Below, piece after piece: positions 31,858 to 42,799 of a stretch of 64,000 nt of DNA. Each line of letters starts with the position of its first letter. Positions within the stretch are counted from its first letter, which is position 1. The position numbers were made by a program, and so were the translations under genes. The notes below the pieces were generated by a model. It ran no database searches and had not been told where the DNA came from. It saw nothing but the letters and a program-made list of their open reading frames with translations. The stretch is from Branchiostoma floridae (taxonomy: Eukaryota; Chordata; Leptocardii; Amphioxiformes; Branchiostomatidae), in the NCBI RefSeq assembly GCF_000003815.2, contig NC_049992.1, positions 1,821,379 to 1,885,378 of the forward strand. Direction: 5' to 3'.

Positions 31858-32815
31858 ATTCAGTCTCCTACTGCACATGTCACAAGATCTACTGCTGTAA
31901 CGGTTGAGTCCAGTCTCCTACTGCACATGCCACAAGATCTACTGCTGTAACGGATAGATTCAATCCCCTACTGCACATGCCACAAGATCTACTGCTGTAA
32001 CGGCTGAGTCCAGTCCCCTACTGCACATGCCACAAGATCTACTGATGTAACGGTTGAGTCCAGTCCCCTACTGCAAATGCCACAAGATCTACTGCTGTAA
32101 CGGATAGATTCAGTCTCCTACTGCACACGTCAAAAGATCTACTGCTGTAACGGTTGAGTCCAGTTTCCTACTGCACATGGTACAAGATCTACTGCTGTAA
32201 CGGATAGATTCAGTTTTCTACTGCACATGTCACAAGATCTACTGCTGTAACGCATAGATTCAGTTTCCTACAGCACATGTCACAAGATCTACTGCTGTAA
32301 CGGTTGATTCCAGTTTTCTACTGCACATGCCACAAGATCTACTGCTATCGCATAGATTCAGATTCCTACTGCACATGTCACAAGTTCTACTGCTGTAACG
32401 GATAGATTCAGTTTCCTACTGCACATGTCACAAGATCTACTGCTGTAACGGTTGAGTCCAGTTTCCTACTGCACATGTCACAAGATCTACTGCTGTAACG
32501 CATAGATTCAGTTTCCTACAGCACATGTCACAAGATCTACTGCTGTAACGGATAGATTCAGTTTCCTACTGCACATATCACAAGATCTACTGCTGTAACG
32601 GTTGAGTCCAGTTTCCTACTGCACATGTCACAAGATCTACTGCTGTAACGGTTGAGTCCAGTTTCCTACTGCACATTCACAAGATCTACTGCTGTAACGG
32701 TTGAGTCCAGTTTCCTACTGCACATGTCACAAGATCTACTGCTGTAACGCATAGATTCAGTTTCCTACTGCACATGTCACAAGTTTTACTGCTGTAACGG
32801 ATAGATTCAGTTCCG
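31831..32815 (+). repeat. 50-bp minisatellite of the terminal exon stop edge
   Basis: The unit cacaagatctactgctgtaa plus cggatagattcagtctcctactgcacatgt is 50 bp in about 20 copies. The first copy is the coding HKIYCCNG-stop. Downstream copies lie in the 3' UTR. Two alternating types (cggttgagtccag and cggatagattcag) are interleaved. That suggests expansion of a two-unit block. Confidence 0.95.
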
Positions 32816-32928
32816 TTCTGGTTTGATGTATGTAGGAACCTTTTCGCGCATGCGTGCTGAGGTGGTGAGATCACGTGATTATCGACATACTTTATCTGAA
32901 AATCCTCTGTATAATACTGTTCATGAAT

Positions 32929-32934
32929 AATAAA
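32929..32934 (+). terminator. Polyadenylation signal AATAAA
   Basis: AATAAA follows the 3' UTR minisatellite of the lectin gene and precedes AT-rich DNA. It is the first canonical signal after the stop, so the 3' UTR is likely about 1.1 kb, most of it satellite. Confidence 0.55.
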
Positions 32935-34380
32935 TTCATCCTGCTGCCAAAATATTGCAGATTTTACCTGGTATCATTGATTTATTTTACTTTTATTTGG
33001 AATAAACATGTATAACTCTTTTTGTCTACTCAATGTCTTGACTGTTTATTCTGTAACGAGGGTCTGAATTGGGGATCCTGGTAACAATTTACGGTTCTTT
33101 CAGGAGGACCGGAAACGTTTAGCAGTAATTTGACTTGTTTTCCAAAGTAGTGGGAAACAGATAGTATTCATGGGGCATGTCTAATAAAATATTCTGCGGA
33201 CACACACAATTGGGTGTGCCCTTCGGCAATATGGCGTTTATTATCGTTAACAATAATTAGAGCGGCTTGACCAGTTCTATGATTCCTAAGTCATGGAAGG
33301 TTTGTTAATGACATGGAAAATCTGAGGGATGAAAGTGTGAACGCTACATGTAAAGGATACTTACTGTCGTAGTCGATTTTAAGTAATCGTTTTCAATATC
33401 TGCTTTAGATAATTGTTTGAACTGTTTTATTTTGCGTAACGTCGACGCTAACTCTGTTAATGACAAATGTAATGCAGCAGTAAAATTTAGGGTCTGCTAC
33501 CTGTACCGTGTAGTGTGCGTTGGAATAAACCTGTATGATGATCGCTTAAATCAGAGTTAGGCCAGACTGCATGGTAATTTTCTTCAATACTATGTAGGTT
33601 CAACACTATGCCAACAATTTCAATAACAAACCGTTTTCCTTCCAAAAACTCCTACTGGCCTAATCACACAACGTATATATATTAAATGAAGAACAGATTC
33701 ACATATCAGGAACAAGTAACCAAAACAACAGTAATCAAAATTCCAGAGGAACAGCTTATCCTTATTTGCATATCAATATACACAGAGAGATTGCCCTGAT
33801 ATTCTAACAAGTCAAACAAAAAAACAACGTATGTAGCTAAATATTGCGCATTTGCCAGACATTGATCTAAATACAATCATTGGAAACATCTAGCTATGAA
33901 TAATTTAGTTACTGGAATATAGAGTTGACAAACACTGCCAACACGACCACACCGCCAATCCCCCCCCCCATCCCCCGAACGGTGCGATTAGGCTGAGAAA
34001 CTTTATACTGCACCAAGACACAGCTTTCTAGTGCACAGATTATAATGAAGCATTTGATAATGAAGATACAAACCTTTTGCGGCAATCCTTTACCCCAACC
34101 GGCCGACGTGCGGACCTCATAGGCACAGTATCACTCAATCTGTCGAAACATGGCTGGCAGATGTGAAATGTACCCAGCCAGAGCTTAGAAAAATGTAGCG
34201 AGCAATTTCTTGAGAGCACTTTCGGGCACTGACTCCAGTCGCGCGATACGGTTATGTGTTGGAAAAAAATCATGCAAAAACCTCATGAAGTTTCCCTTAT
34301 AACAGATGACCTTGTTGTCAGCAATTCTGTCTATTTTCTGGCACTTTTAAAGATATACACCTTTAATGCATATAAATGAA
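32935..34380. other. Intergenic, nothing assigned
   Basis: No exon recognised on either strand. Confidence 0.35.
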
Positions 34381-34386
34381 CTACTT

Positions 34387-34387
34387 G

Positions 34388-34447
<60 letters not shown>
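34387..34447. repeat. AT dinucleotide microsatellite
   Basis: About 30 copies of AT with two interruptions by 'ac'. Confidence 0.95.
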
Positions 34448-34451
<4 letters not shown>

Positions 34452-34509
34452 CATACATTTATAGATGTACAGTAAGGTCCTTAAAAATACAAATATCTTA
34501 ACTTTTCGA

Positions 34510-34680
34510 GTCTTCGTCAAGTCTTCATATGTCCTGGAGGAAATCAGCTTCAGCAGTGCACCATCTCAAACTTCTGCATCTTGGAGGAAGTCAGCTTCAG
34601 TATTGCACCGTCTAAAACATTAGTATCTTTCCGGGTGAAAATTAGCTTCAGCAATGCACAAACCAGGCATCTCCAGGACT
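34510..34680. repeat. ~62-bp diverged triplet repeat
   Basis: The phrase tcagcttcag-a-tgca recurs three times with ggag(g)aa before it. It is old and diverged. Confidence 0.55.
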
Positions 34681-35552
34681 GATGTTTGTCCGCGTAGAAA
34701 GGAACATTAGAGAACTGAAAGTGGTTTGGAGGAAGGAACTACATGTTCTTATAAAGCAAGTTTCACACTAACAAATTTAAAGTAACACAGGACAGAAGTG
34801 TTATGTGTATCCCAGGTATAGCCAGAGTGATAAACTTTATTTTGCAGAGATGATATCTAATATATAATAATCTTGCAGATTGTAAGAAAATCTGAATTCT
34901 TATACTTTAGAGTTCTGCTGCTAAAATCTCTGTTCCTTTGAAAAATGTATATTTTGTAAATACATTAGTAATTTGTGTTGATACTTCGACTCTAATGGAT
35001 TGTATACAATATTGTAAAAGTTCCCTAAAATACATGTTCCAAAAGTGTTCACTTTGTTGCTGTTGGTTTTTATTGTAGTCCCATCCAAGACTTGAATAGA
35101 CTTCATGAAGCGGAAAATGCCGAGAATGTAAATATCTGGAAGGTGACAGGGAAACACCATTACTTCTTATGGGGAGGGGGACCACGAAGGTCTGTGAGCA
35201 GTGCGCCTGAAGCATTGTGGGAGCACTGTTCTAAATCGTTGGATCTCAGTATGTACATGAAAGAGTCATGAATTCGTACATTCCCCAAATCTGTAAGGGT
35301 TGTTTGTAGAGGTGGGACATAGGACACGTGCATCGGTCTACGAGGTTTTTGCAAAGGAAATGCTGATGTGACAAACATTCATGCTGAAACGGTCAGAATT
35401 CCCAAAGCTGCACTTGAAAGATTTGTCGCTAGAGGTCAGTAATGTATAGCCTTTGCGGTTCAACTCCAAACATGATGTTCATGCTATTGGGTTTGTATTT
35501 ATCTGCCTTCTCTGCATGAAATACACCCGTCAATGTGCCGTGGGCTAAAGTA
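34681..35552. other. Intergenic, nothing assigned
   Basis: Several short open frames without domains. No splice-bounded exon supported. Confidence 0.35.
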
Positions 35553-35826
35553 GCGAGAGTTAAGAACGGGCTATATTAGTAAGAGTTAAGAACTGGCTAT
35601 ATTAGGAAGAGTTAAGAACGGGCTATATAAGCGAGAGTTGAGAATGGGCTATATTAGCGAGAGTTAAGAACGAGCTATATGAGCGAGGTTTAAGAATGGG
35701 CCATATTAACAATAGTTAAGAATGGGCTATTTAAGCGAGGTTTATGAACGGACTATATCAGCGAGGGTTAAGAATGGGCTATATAAGCGAAAGTTAAGAA
35801 CGGGCAAATTAGAGAGGGTTAACTTC
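35553..35826. repeat. ~28-bp minisatellite, about 10 copies
   Basis: The unit gcgagagttaagaacgggct plus atatta varies in nearly every copy (gagagtt, gaggttt, aatagtt). It is an older, diverged array. Confidence 0.85.
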
Positions 35827-38360
35827 CCGACCAAGGTCAACAACTTAGTATTTGCTCAGGAACATTGATGATTTTGAAAACAATAAAATGTTTCAGATAT
35901 CACTTTTTTTGTCAGGTTTCACTGACACAGGTAGACAGAAGCAGGCAGACACAGACAGACAAAGACAAATGCACACACAGGCAGACAAACAGGCACAGAC
36001 AGACGCGGACAGACAGAGATACATGCAGACACAAGCAGACAGACAACTCACAACCTCCCAACTGCAATGGCAACACTTTTCTCACTTCGCCAATGCACCG
36101 GGTTTTGATGCTAAAAATGTATGTGTAAATATGCTAAAAAACACAATCGGTTTTATCGTAGTTGAATGCCGTACGCGTGCAGATTATTTAGACATGGCTT
36201 TCGAAAGGAATACGTCCAGCCACTCTAGTGGCTATACAATGTCCGTGATTGGGTACTGTAAACAAAAAAAATAGGTTAGGCCAAGATAACCAGATGCGAT
36301 TAGAATTTTTAGGGCAAGCGAATAAAGCAAGCGAAACCAATACAGTTTTGGTTTTCGCAAAGCTGTTAATATTGGACGGGTGCCAGAGAGTATTTGGCTG
36401 GGAAGCCATAAGAGGGCGAACCGAAGTTAGAGTAGGATGTGTATCCGGCAATGAATTTTACAACTCCCACAACTCGGAACTACATTTGACTTTAACATGC
36501 TGCATTCAATTTTACTAGCTGGAAACCTCAAGAGCTTGTCCAATGTGCTCCAGCCTTACACTCTGAAATCTTTGAAACAGACAATTGTCACATCTAGTTT
36601 TCGTCGGCTCCAGGAATCGTCCAAAAACTTACGAAAACTAGATATCCGGGATTCGTACTTCCGGTGCCGCCAATCATGGTGATTGACAAGACAGAAAACA
36701 GTTATTATGCACGCCCATATTTCCATATTTGGGTCGACCTCGCGAGAGATTAAAACCCGGAAGTGACCGCTGCCCTCCCCATGATAAGGGAGCCATCTGG
36801 ATGCTATTAACACGTAATTAGAATGTGACGCTACACGAAAAACAGCTTCAAACACACAACACATATATAGTCGTGCGACTGTTATTGTCTATTGTTGTGG
36901 ACAACGGTTGTCTTTAGACATGCGTTCAGAGTATTGCGGGACACCCGCGCTGCAAGATACCATTGCGGTGCGTGCGTGACCCACCGTGACCTTTTGCTAG
37001 CTAACTAAAATGGCGGGAGAATTCCTTATTTTCGTCGGGCGTTCAGGCCGTTTTCTGGATATCCAGGATGCGGCCAGGGCTGCTTGGGCCGTTTTCTATA
37101 TACCCAGGAGGTGGACCGGGCATTGTATGGCAAAGGGGCGCCATCTGGATGCTATAACACTTGACTAGAATGTTCACGTGTCGCTACACAGAAAACAACA
37201 GTGACTTTATCCCATCTTGACTGCCGATTTGTTATTTGATTAGGCAAAAAGCATTGTGTGCCTGATACGTACGTAACATGTAGACATCGAAGTATCATTA
37301 TCAACATAAGTTCTGTAACACCAGGAGCTGACAGAATAAATTCTACATAAACCTGTTGTGGGGAGGTACAAAGATGGCGGCCTTCTGACCACAAAAACAA
37401 CATGCAACATAGTCCCCGCCCTCGAAAACAGGAAGCTCCACCCCACGTACACGTTTTGGATAAACACCGTCGTCAATCCAGGAAAATCCTGTTTGTGACG
37501 ATTTCTGGATATCCAGGAATCGTCCTTCTGAAAATTAGATACTGACGAAAGTTAGATACAACATAGATGCCTGAAAACAAATCATTTTCAGAATATTTCT
37601 AATTAATCGTCTTTTATTGCGATTTCAGCTATTATTTCAAATCAAACCATATTTCCCAATGATGTTTAAACTCCATTTTCGAACTACTTTTCACCCGCCC
37701 CCTGAAAGTTCGTCACAAGCGGATGAATACAAATGTTGTGCGGTCGATAGTTGTGTTCAGAACGGACCGCCGCCAGACAGACAGTTTGACCGTGAGAGAC
37801 TGGCAGGTTTGTGGCAGCTACAGTAGCTTTGTGTAAGGTCCAAGTCTATATTGTCTTCAAAATCAGGCGCCAGATTCAGCATCAAGACCCGGTATTACAG
37901 GTACGTACAAGAAGCTGGAATCGTAGATTTAGATCATAGAACGGGGCAATGGTGGTTCAGAAACAGAATTAACTACACAACCGTACGTCATGTGTAAGAT
38001 TAAATTTAAAAAAAGGTAAAATTGCAGCTTGATCGCATTGCAATATGGAATATCTATATGCAATTTTCCTGTAAGCTTATGTGGAGCAACGCTAGTGGAC
38101 TTGTGTTGATTTTTCATAGGGACCAAGTTGGTTAGTCGTGTGCGGTGTTAAAACCCCTCTGTGTACCCCACCCAAAGCTAGCCGCCAAATTCTCACATGT
38201 GGATTTCATTACCGCCCTGAAGCCAGGCGAAAAGGGTAAAGACCTCGGGACGGTTCAATAAATGTTGCAGGGACATGGGGTACGGCCACTTATTGTTCCA
38301 TTAACAATTGGACGTGTTATGCTTAGGGAACATGTTAGGAGACCTGCTAAGGAAAGTGTA
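35827..38360. other. Intergenic, repeats of unknown type
   Basis: A cagacaga-rich tract at 35925-36045. A ~60-bp direct repeat (gccatctggatgctat...cgctacac) at 36790 and 37141. A two-copy block ggccgttttct...cagga at 37048 and 37090. A near-perfect 28-bp palindrome at 37498-37525 (gacgatttctggatatccag core). No gene seen. Confidence 0.45.
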
Positions 38361-38365
38361 AGAAA

Positions 38366-38690
38366 ACTGATTGGGGAAACTGATTAGGGAACGGGTTAGG
38401 GAACGGGTTAGGGAACGGGTTAGGGAACGGGTTAGGGAACGGGTTAGAGAACGGGTTAGGGAACGGGTTAGGGTTAGGGAACGGGTTAGGGTTAGGGAAC
38501 GGGTTAGAGAACGGGTTAGGGTTAGGGAACGGGTTAGGGAACGGGTTAGGGAACGGGTTAGGGTTAGGGTTAGGGTTAGGGTTAGGGTTAGGGTTAGGGG
38601 TACTCCCTAGTAAGGTGAGTTAGCATTCTTGATCTCCTCTAAGAATCTGACTTAGGGATAGGGTTAGGGTTAGGGTTAGGTTTAGTGTAG
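38366..38690. repeat. TTAGGG-like interstitial telomeric array
   Basis: Units gggaacgggtta (12 bp) pass into pure gttagg units (38560-38597 and 38656-38680). TTAGGG is the usual chordate telomere repeat. The pure part is short. The array stops about 90 bp before an assembly gap. Confidence 0.85.
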
Positions 38691-38777
38691 TGCAGCTACT
38701 GAGTGAGTTCAGATTTCTTCAAGCAGATGTGAGGAGGGTGTGTAGACACCGAAGCTATCAAGGGGGCTGACGCTCCT

Positions 38778-38877
38778 NNNNNNNNNNNNNNNNNNNNNNN
38801 NNNNNNNNNNNNNNNNNNNNNNNNNNNNNNNNNNNNNNNNNNNNNNNNNNNNNNNNNNNNNNNNNNNNNNNNNNNNN
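38778..38877. other. Assembly gap (100 N)
   Basis: Run of N. Confidence 0.97.
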
Positions 38878-39652
38878 GAGAGGTGCTGTCTACCTGGGTA
38901 CGAAACTCCAACAAGAATACCCTGATGACGACATAACGGTAGTCACCTCATTGCCATATTTTGTATGTCTGGTCAGATTATACATAGTACGTGTCTATGA
39001 AAAATACGGGATCACAAAGCAATGGACATATATTTTAGGCTACAAAAGTCTTCAGCAAAATGAAGTCGGTAGCCTCAAAAAAGGAAGAAAAATATATAGT
39101 AACGTAAAATCCAATAGCTCTATTCAAACAAGTCATCACTCCCTGTCACAGATGTGCATGGAAGATATAATTCATCTGCGCGTTAGTGGTGTCCGACATC
39201 GCACATTCAGGTCGAATAAAAGCTAGACGGCAAATACGTTAAATCCATTTAGCTGTTGAGTATTAAAATCACGTTAAAAAAGGATTACCAAACAGATCTA
39301 GATGTCCTTTACTGGTAGATAAGCTTCAAAACAAGTGACAAAGTGGCAAAGCTTCGCATATCGTCCTATCGACTAAATACGGAATGATTTAAGGAAGCCT
39401 TCACATAACGATCTTACGGAGACAAGCTATTGCTTTGTAGTCAGCTAAAATTGCGGAGTCACAGATTTTTATAGCTTGACCTGATTTTTGATCGTTACTG
39501 TAAACGTTGGTGTGATGGATGAAGTAGTTATCTCCCATATCGTCAACTGTCATCAGAAATATAGCAGACGTCGAATCTTGGATGAAATAGTCCAACTTAT
39601 GTCGGTTTCTATTATTGCTAAAATTACAACAGGAGGAATAGCTATGTCCAGC
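38878..39652. other. Intergenic, nothing assigned
   Basis: No supported exon. Confidence 0.35.
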
Positions 39653-40080
39653 TAAGGCCACAGCAAGTAAATTTTATGGATGACATCCTCTGCAGACTGC
39701 AAAAATAGTACGATAGGGCGAAAAAAAAACAAGATGGGTGAAAAAAACAAGATGGCTACATTTTCAAAAATAGGCACCATAAAGTTGTGATGAATGTTGT
39801 AAAAAGAATTAAAGGGTAACCACACTCATCGCTTCCATATTGGTGTCCCTTTTACAACTACCCAATAAGTTTCATTTCTAAACCTACAGCCCTGGGTACC
39901 TCGCAAGTGTCACTTCTACAAGTACAATAAATAGGCAACAACACAATATATTTGCTCATAGTGGTACTTTATCGTCATGTTGACCATCCCTGCAGAAGAA
40001 AAAAATGTTTTTTTCTGAAATCAGACGAACATTAATGCGCGCGCTCATGTCATCCATAAAATTTACTTGCTGTGGCCTAA
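39653..40080. mobile_element. MITE family A, copy 1
   Basis: Inverted ends: taaggccacagcaagtaaat on the left and its complement on the right over about 33 bp. The internal sequence (gactgcaaaaatagt, ttgctcatagtggtact) is shared with copy 2 at 45444-45961. No coding capacity. Confidence 0.88.
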
Positions 40081-40606
40081 TCGAAGATATCCAGGACAAG
40101 TCCAGTCCTTTATCTTTACCTCGCTCTGTCCTTATGTTTGAGGGTCGAGGACGATGGTAGCTTCTAATAAAGATCTGGCCCATTGCTTCCTGACTCTGGC
40201 TTTTATTGCCATTCCTGTGATCAATGTCGATTTAAGACAAGCCCATCAAGTTTGACAGTGTCATAAAACCGTCGGCAGATGTCATGACATAAAGGGACGT
40301 ACGCATGATATCAAATTATGATTTATGGTATTTGTTGGCCGCAAATATATTCATATTTTTGTGATCAATCTTGACATACGATAACAATCAGGCTTGATAA
40401 ACAGCTATCCACTTGAGTCTGTCGGATTGTCGGTTATATTGTTGAGTAATATAATCCAGGGACGGCACAGCATAACACACCGTGACATATTTCAGCCGCG
40501 TGTCAGTACACGTTAGTATAGACATGTATCCTGTATTGTACCGCCATGGATGTTCAATGTTACCTGTACAGTTAGCAGTCATACGGGAATGTGCTGCGTG
40601 CTTGTG
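40081..40606. other. Intergenic, nothing assigned
   Basis: No supported feature. Confidence 0.35.
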
Positions 40607-40614
40607 GTCTGGAC

Positions 40615-40786
40615 CAGGGTTGTAGCCAGCCTGAATTCATTTTCAGTCCCCTTGATTTTAAATGGGAATCCTATCGAGCACCGAAGGTATGGTGTGACGT
40701 TGCGCGTCATTTCTAGGGGGTCTGGGTCCCAGAAAATTTTAAAATTCCTTCAAAGGACTGAAGGACAGGTGCTGGCTACAACCCTG
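40615..40786. mobile_element. 172-bp hAT-like MITE with 8-bp target duplication
   Basis: Terminal inverted repeats CAGGGTTGTAGCCAGC are perfect. The flanks gtctggac (40607-40614) and gtctgtac (40787-40794) match at 7 of 8 bases. CAGGG ends plus an 8-bp duplication are typical for hAT elements. Confidence 0.85.
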
Positions 40787-40794
40787 GTCTGTAC

Positions 40795-41230
40795 TGTTGA
40801 ACTCAATCTATGAGGGACGTAACGTTACTGACTTCTACAATTACAAAAACAGTCTAACCAACCAATAAGGTATCTAACTCTTGGTTTTATGTAACTATAT
40901 TGTTGTACGACAACCCTTTGTTTCGTTATTTTTATAATCCTCTCGGAATGATGAGTACCCTTCAATAGTATGGTACAATTCTAAAATGCTTGTAAATGTA
41001 TTTGTTTGTAAGATAAGGAACAGATTTTATCATGGCTGGTTTTAATGTACATAATTGTAAATGGCGGCGCAATTCAGCTACCGTGCTGCTATGCCGTGCA
41101 TCTGTAATAAAACTTGTCAATAAAACTTGTCAAACATTTTGTTGTTTGAGTTCTCACGTATACTGCTTTGTGTAGTTGTTTTAAATGTTTGCCTAAAAGT
41201 AACGTAATACAAGAGGCATTGTAAAACATA
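40795..41230. other. Intergenic, nothing assigned
   Basis: A two-copy 'aataaaacttgtca' repeat near 41106-41132. Nothing else. Confidence 0.35.
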
Positions 41231-41232
41231 AA

Positions 41233-41421
41233 ACACACAAACGCACACACACAAATGTGAACGCACACCACACACGTACACACACTCTCTCTCACACACA
41301 CACACACACACGCTCGCACGTTCGCACAAACACACACACCGACACACACACACACACACAAACTCACACACACACAAACTCTCTCTCTCTCACGCACACA
41401 CACACAGACACACACACACAG

Positions 41422-41452
<31 letters not shown>

Positions 41453-41473
41453 CACACACACACAAACTCTCTC
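41233..41473. repeat. CA-rich microsatellite running into a gap
   Basis: Runs of CA mixed with aaactcac and ctctctct. The pattern acacaaactctctctc recurs at about 41375 and 41463, so a ~90-bp higher-order unit exists. Assembly stops in it. Confidence 0.92.
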
Positions 41474-41573
41474 NNNNNNNNNNNNNNNNNNNNNNNNNNN
41501 NNNNNNNNNNNNNNNNNNNNNNNNNNNNNNNNNNNNNNNNNNNNNNNNNNNNNNNNNNNNNNNNNNNNNNNNN
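41474..41573. other. Assembly gap (100 N)
   Basis: Run of N within the CA-rich repeat. Confidence 0.97.
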
Positions 41574-42727
41574 AGGTATATGGAGGGTTATCAATGTAAC
41601 AAGGACGTCCTTGATTTCACCAAGAAAGTCATCAACCTATAACCTTCTCGATATAGCAACCTCCAGCTTGTCCTGGCTTTGTAAATTATCAGGTTCTGTT
41701 TTTGTCTGCCAGCAAGTTAAATCGTGCCATGGGTGGTGAGCATACCTGAATGTTTAAATTAAACTTCCTGAATATGTAATGTCTTTTTCAAAGTTCTTGA
41801 ATGCACTTATTCAGAATCTATCAAGCAGATGAAATGTAATACCTTCATGCATTAAAATCTTGAAAGTACCTGCTGATCAATAGTATCAAAAAAACTTTTA
41901 CAGGACTGGAAGTGCTAAAAAAGTTTTTAATGTTTTTGCCAGTACTTTACAAAATCCGTGTCACAGTTTGCCCTGTCATATATATGCAGGTAACGTCATT
42001 GACTTGCTTCCAAGAAAATTTGATCTGATGTAACAGTGGGGTTCAAGCGTTGCCAAACTGAACACGCCAACAGCTCTGAGCTTTTGGCATTGTGGTATGC
42101 ACGTTGGATTTGTGATCACTGTGCCGGCCCATGTTTGATCCTGGTGTCGGCATGTTGTTTCTTCTGTTACTTACTCCTTTGATTTGAAATTTTGACCATC
42201 ATAAGATAAAGACTTGAGTTGCAATGTGATGAAAAAGGCCATGAAGCTGTTATGTTTAATATGAATTAAGGAAACATCAGACAAAAGTTTGTTCCAGAGA
42301 ATATTTCCAGGTTCCAAATCCTGTTAATAAAAATAGGGCCAATACAAGCAAGGAGTATCCTCTTTAACCAATCCTGTAATTATGCGCTACTGTAATGCAG
42401 GGTCAAACTAGGTCAGCTATTGTCTTTAAAATGTGCAAAGTAATTGTAGCTGAACCAACTGTCCCACAGGGAATATCTTGAGACCCGGCTACCCCGATGC
42501 TCAGAGATTAGCTGTAAAGCTGAGGTCCTTGGGTCCACTATTACTGTTAAGAAATTTCAGAGGAATTACAGAAGCCTGAAAATTCACCGGGATGGATTAC
42601 ATGATTCAAAATGGTGAAACCAAATGGGTACAATATCATCAACGTTGCATCCAACCCTGAGATAAACATTTCTTTGAGAAGTTGGATAACTTGGAAGTTG
42701 AAAAAAAATTAATTCAATTCAATTTTA
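41574..42727. other. Intergenic, nothing firm
   Basis: A possible tRNA-like head at about 42085-42150 was too weak to call. No exon supported. Confidence 0.35.
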
Positions 42728-42799
42728 ACTTGACAATCATTACTTGACAATCATTATTTGACAATCATTACTTGACAATTTTAACTTGACAATCATTAC
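42728..42799. repeat. ~17-bp repeat at LINE 5' junction
   Basis: The phrase cttgacaatcatta occurs about five times, directly before the LINE frame begins. Confidence 0.8.

Noticed and set aside
42085-42150. Possible SINE head (gtggtatgcac ... gtttgatcctgg)
   Set aside because: Box spacing is plausible but the rest does not match the two SINEs in this window.
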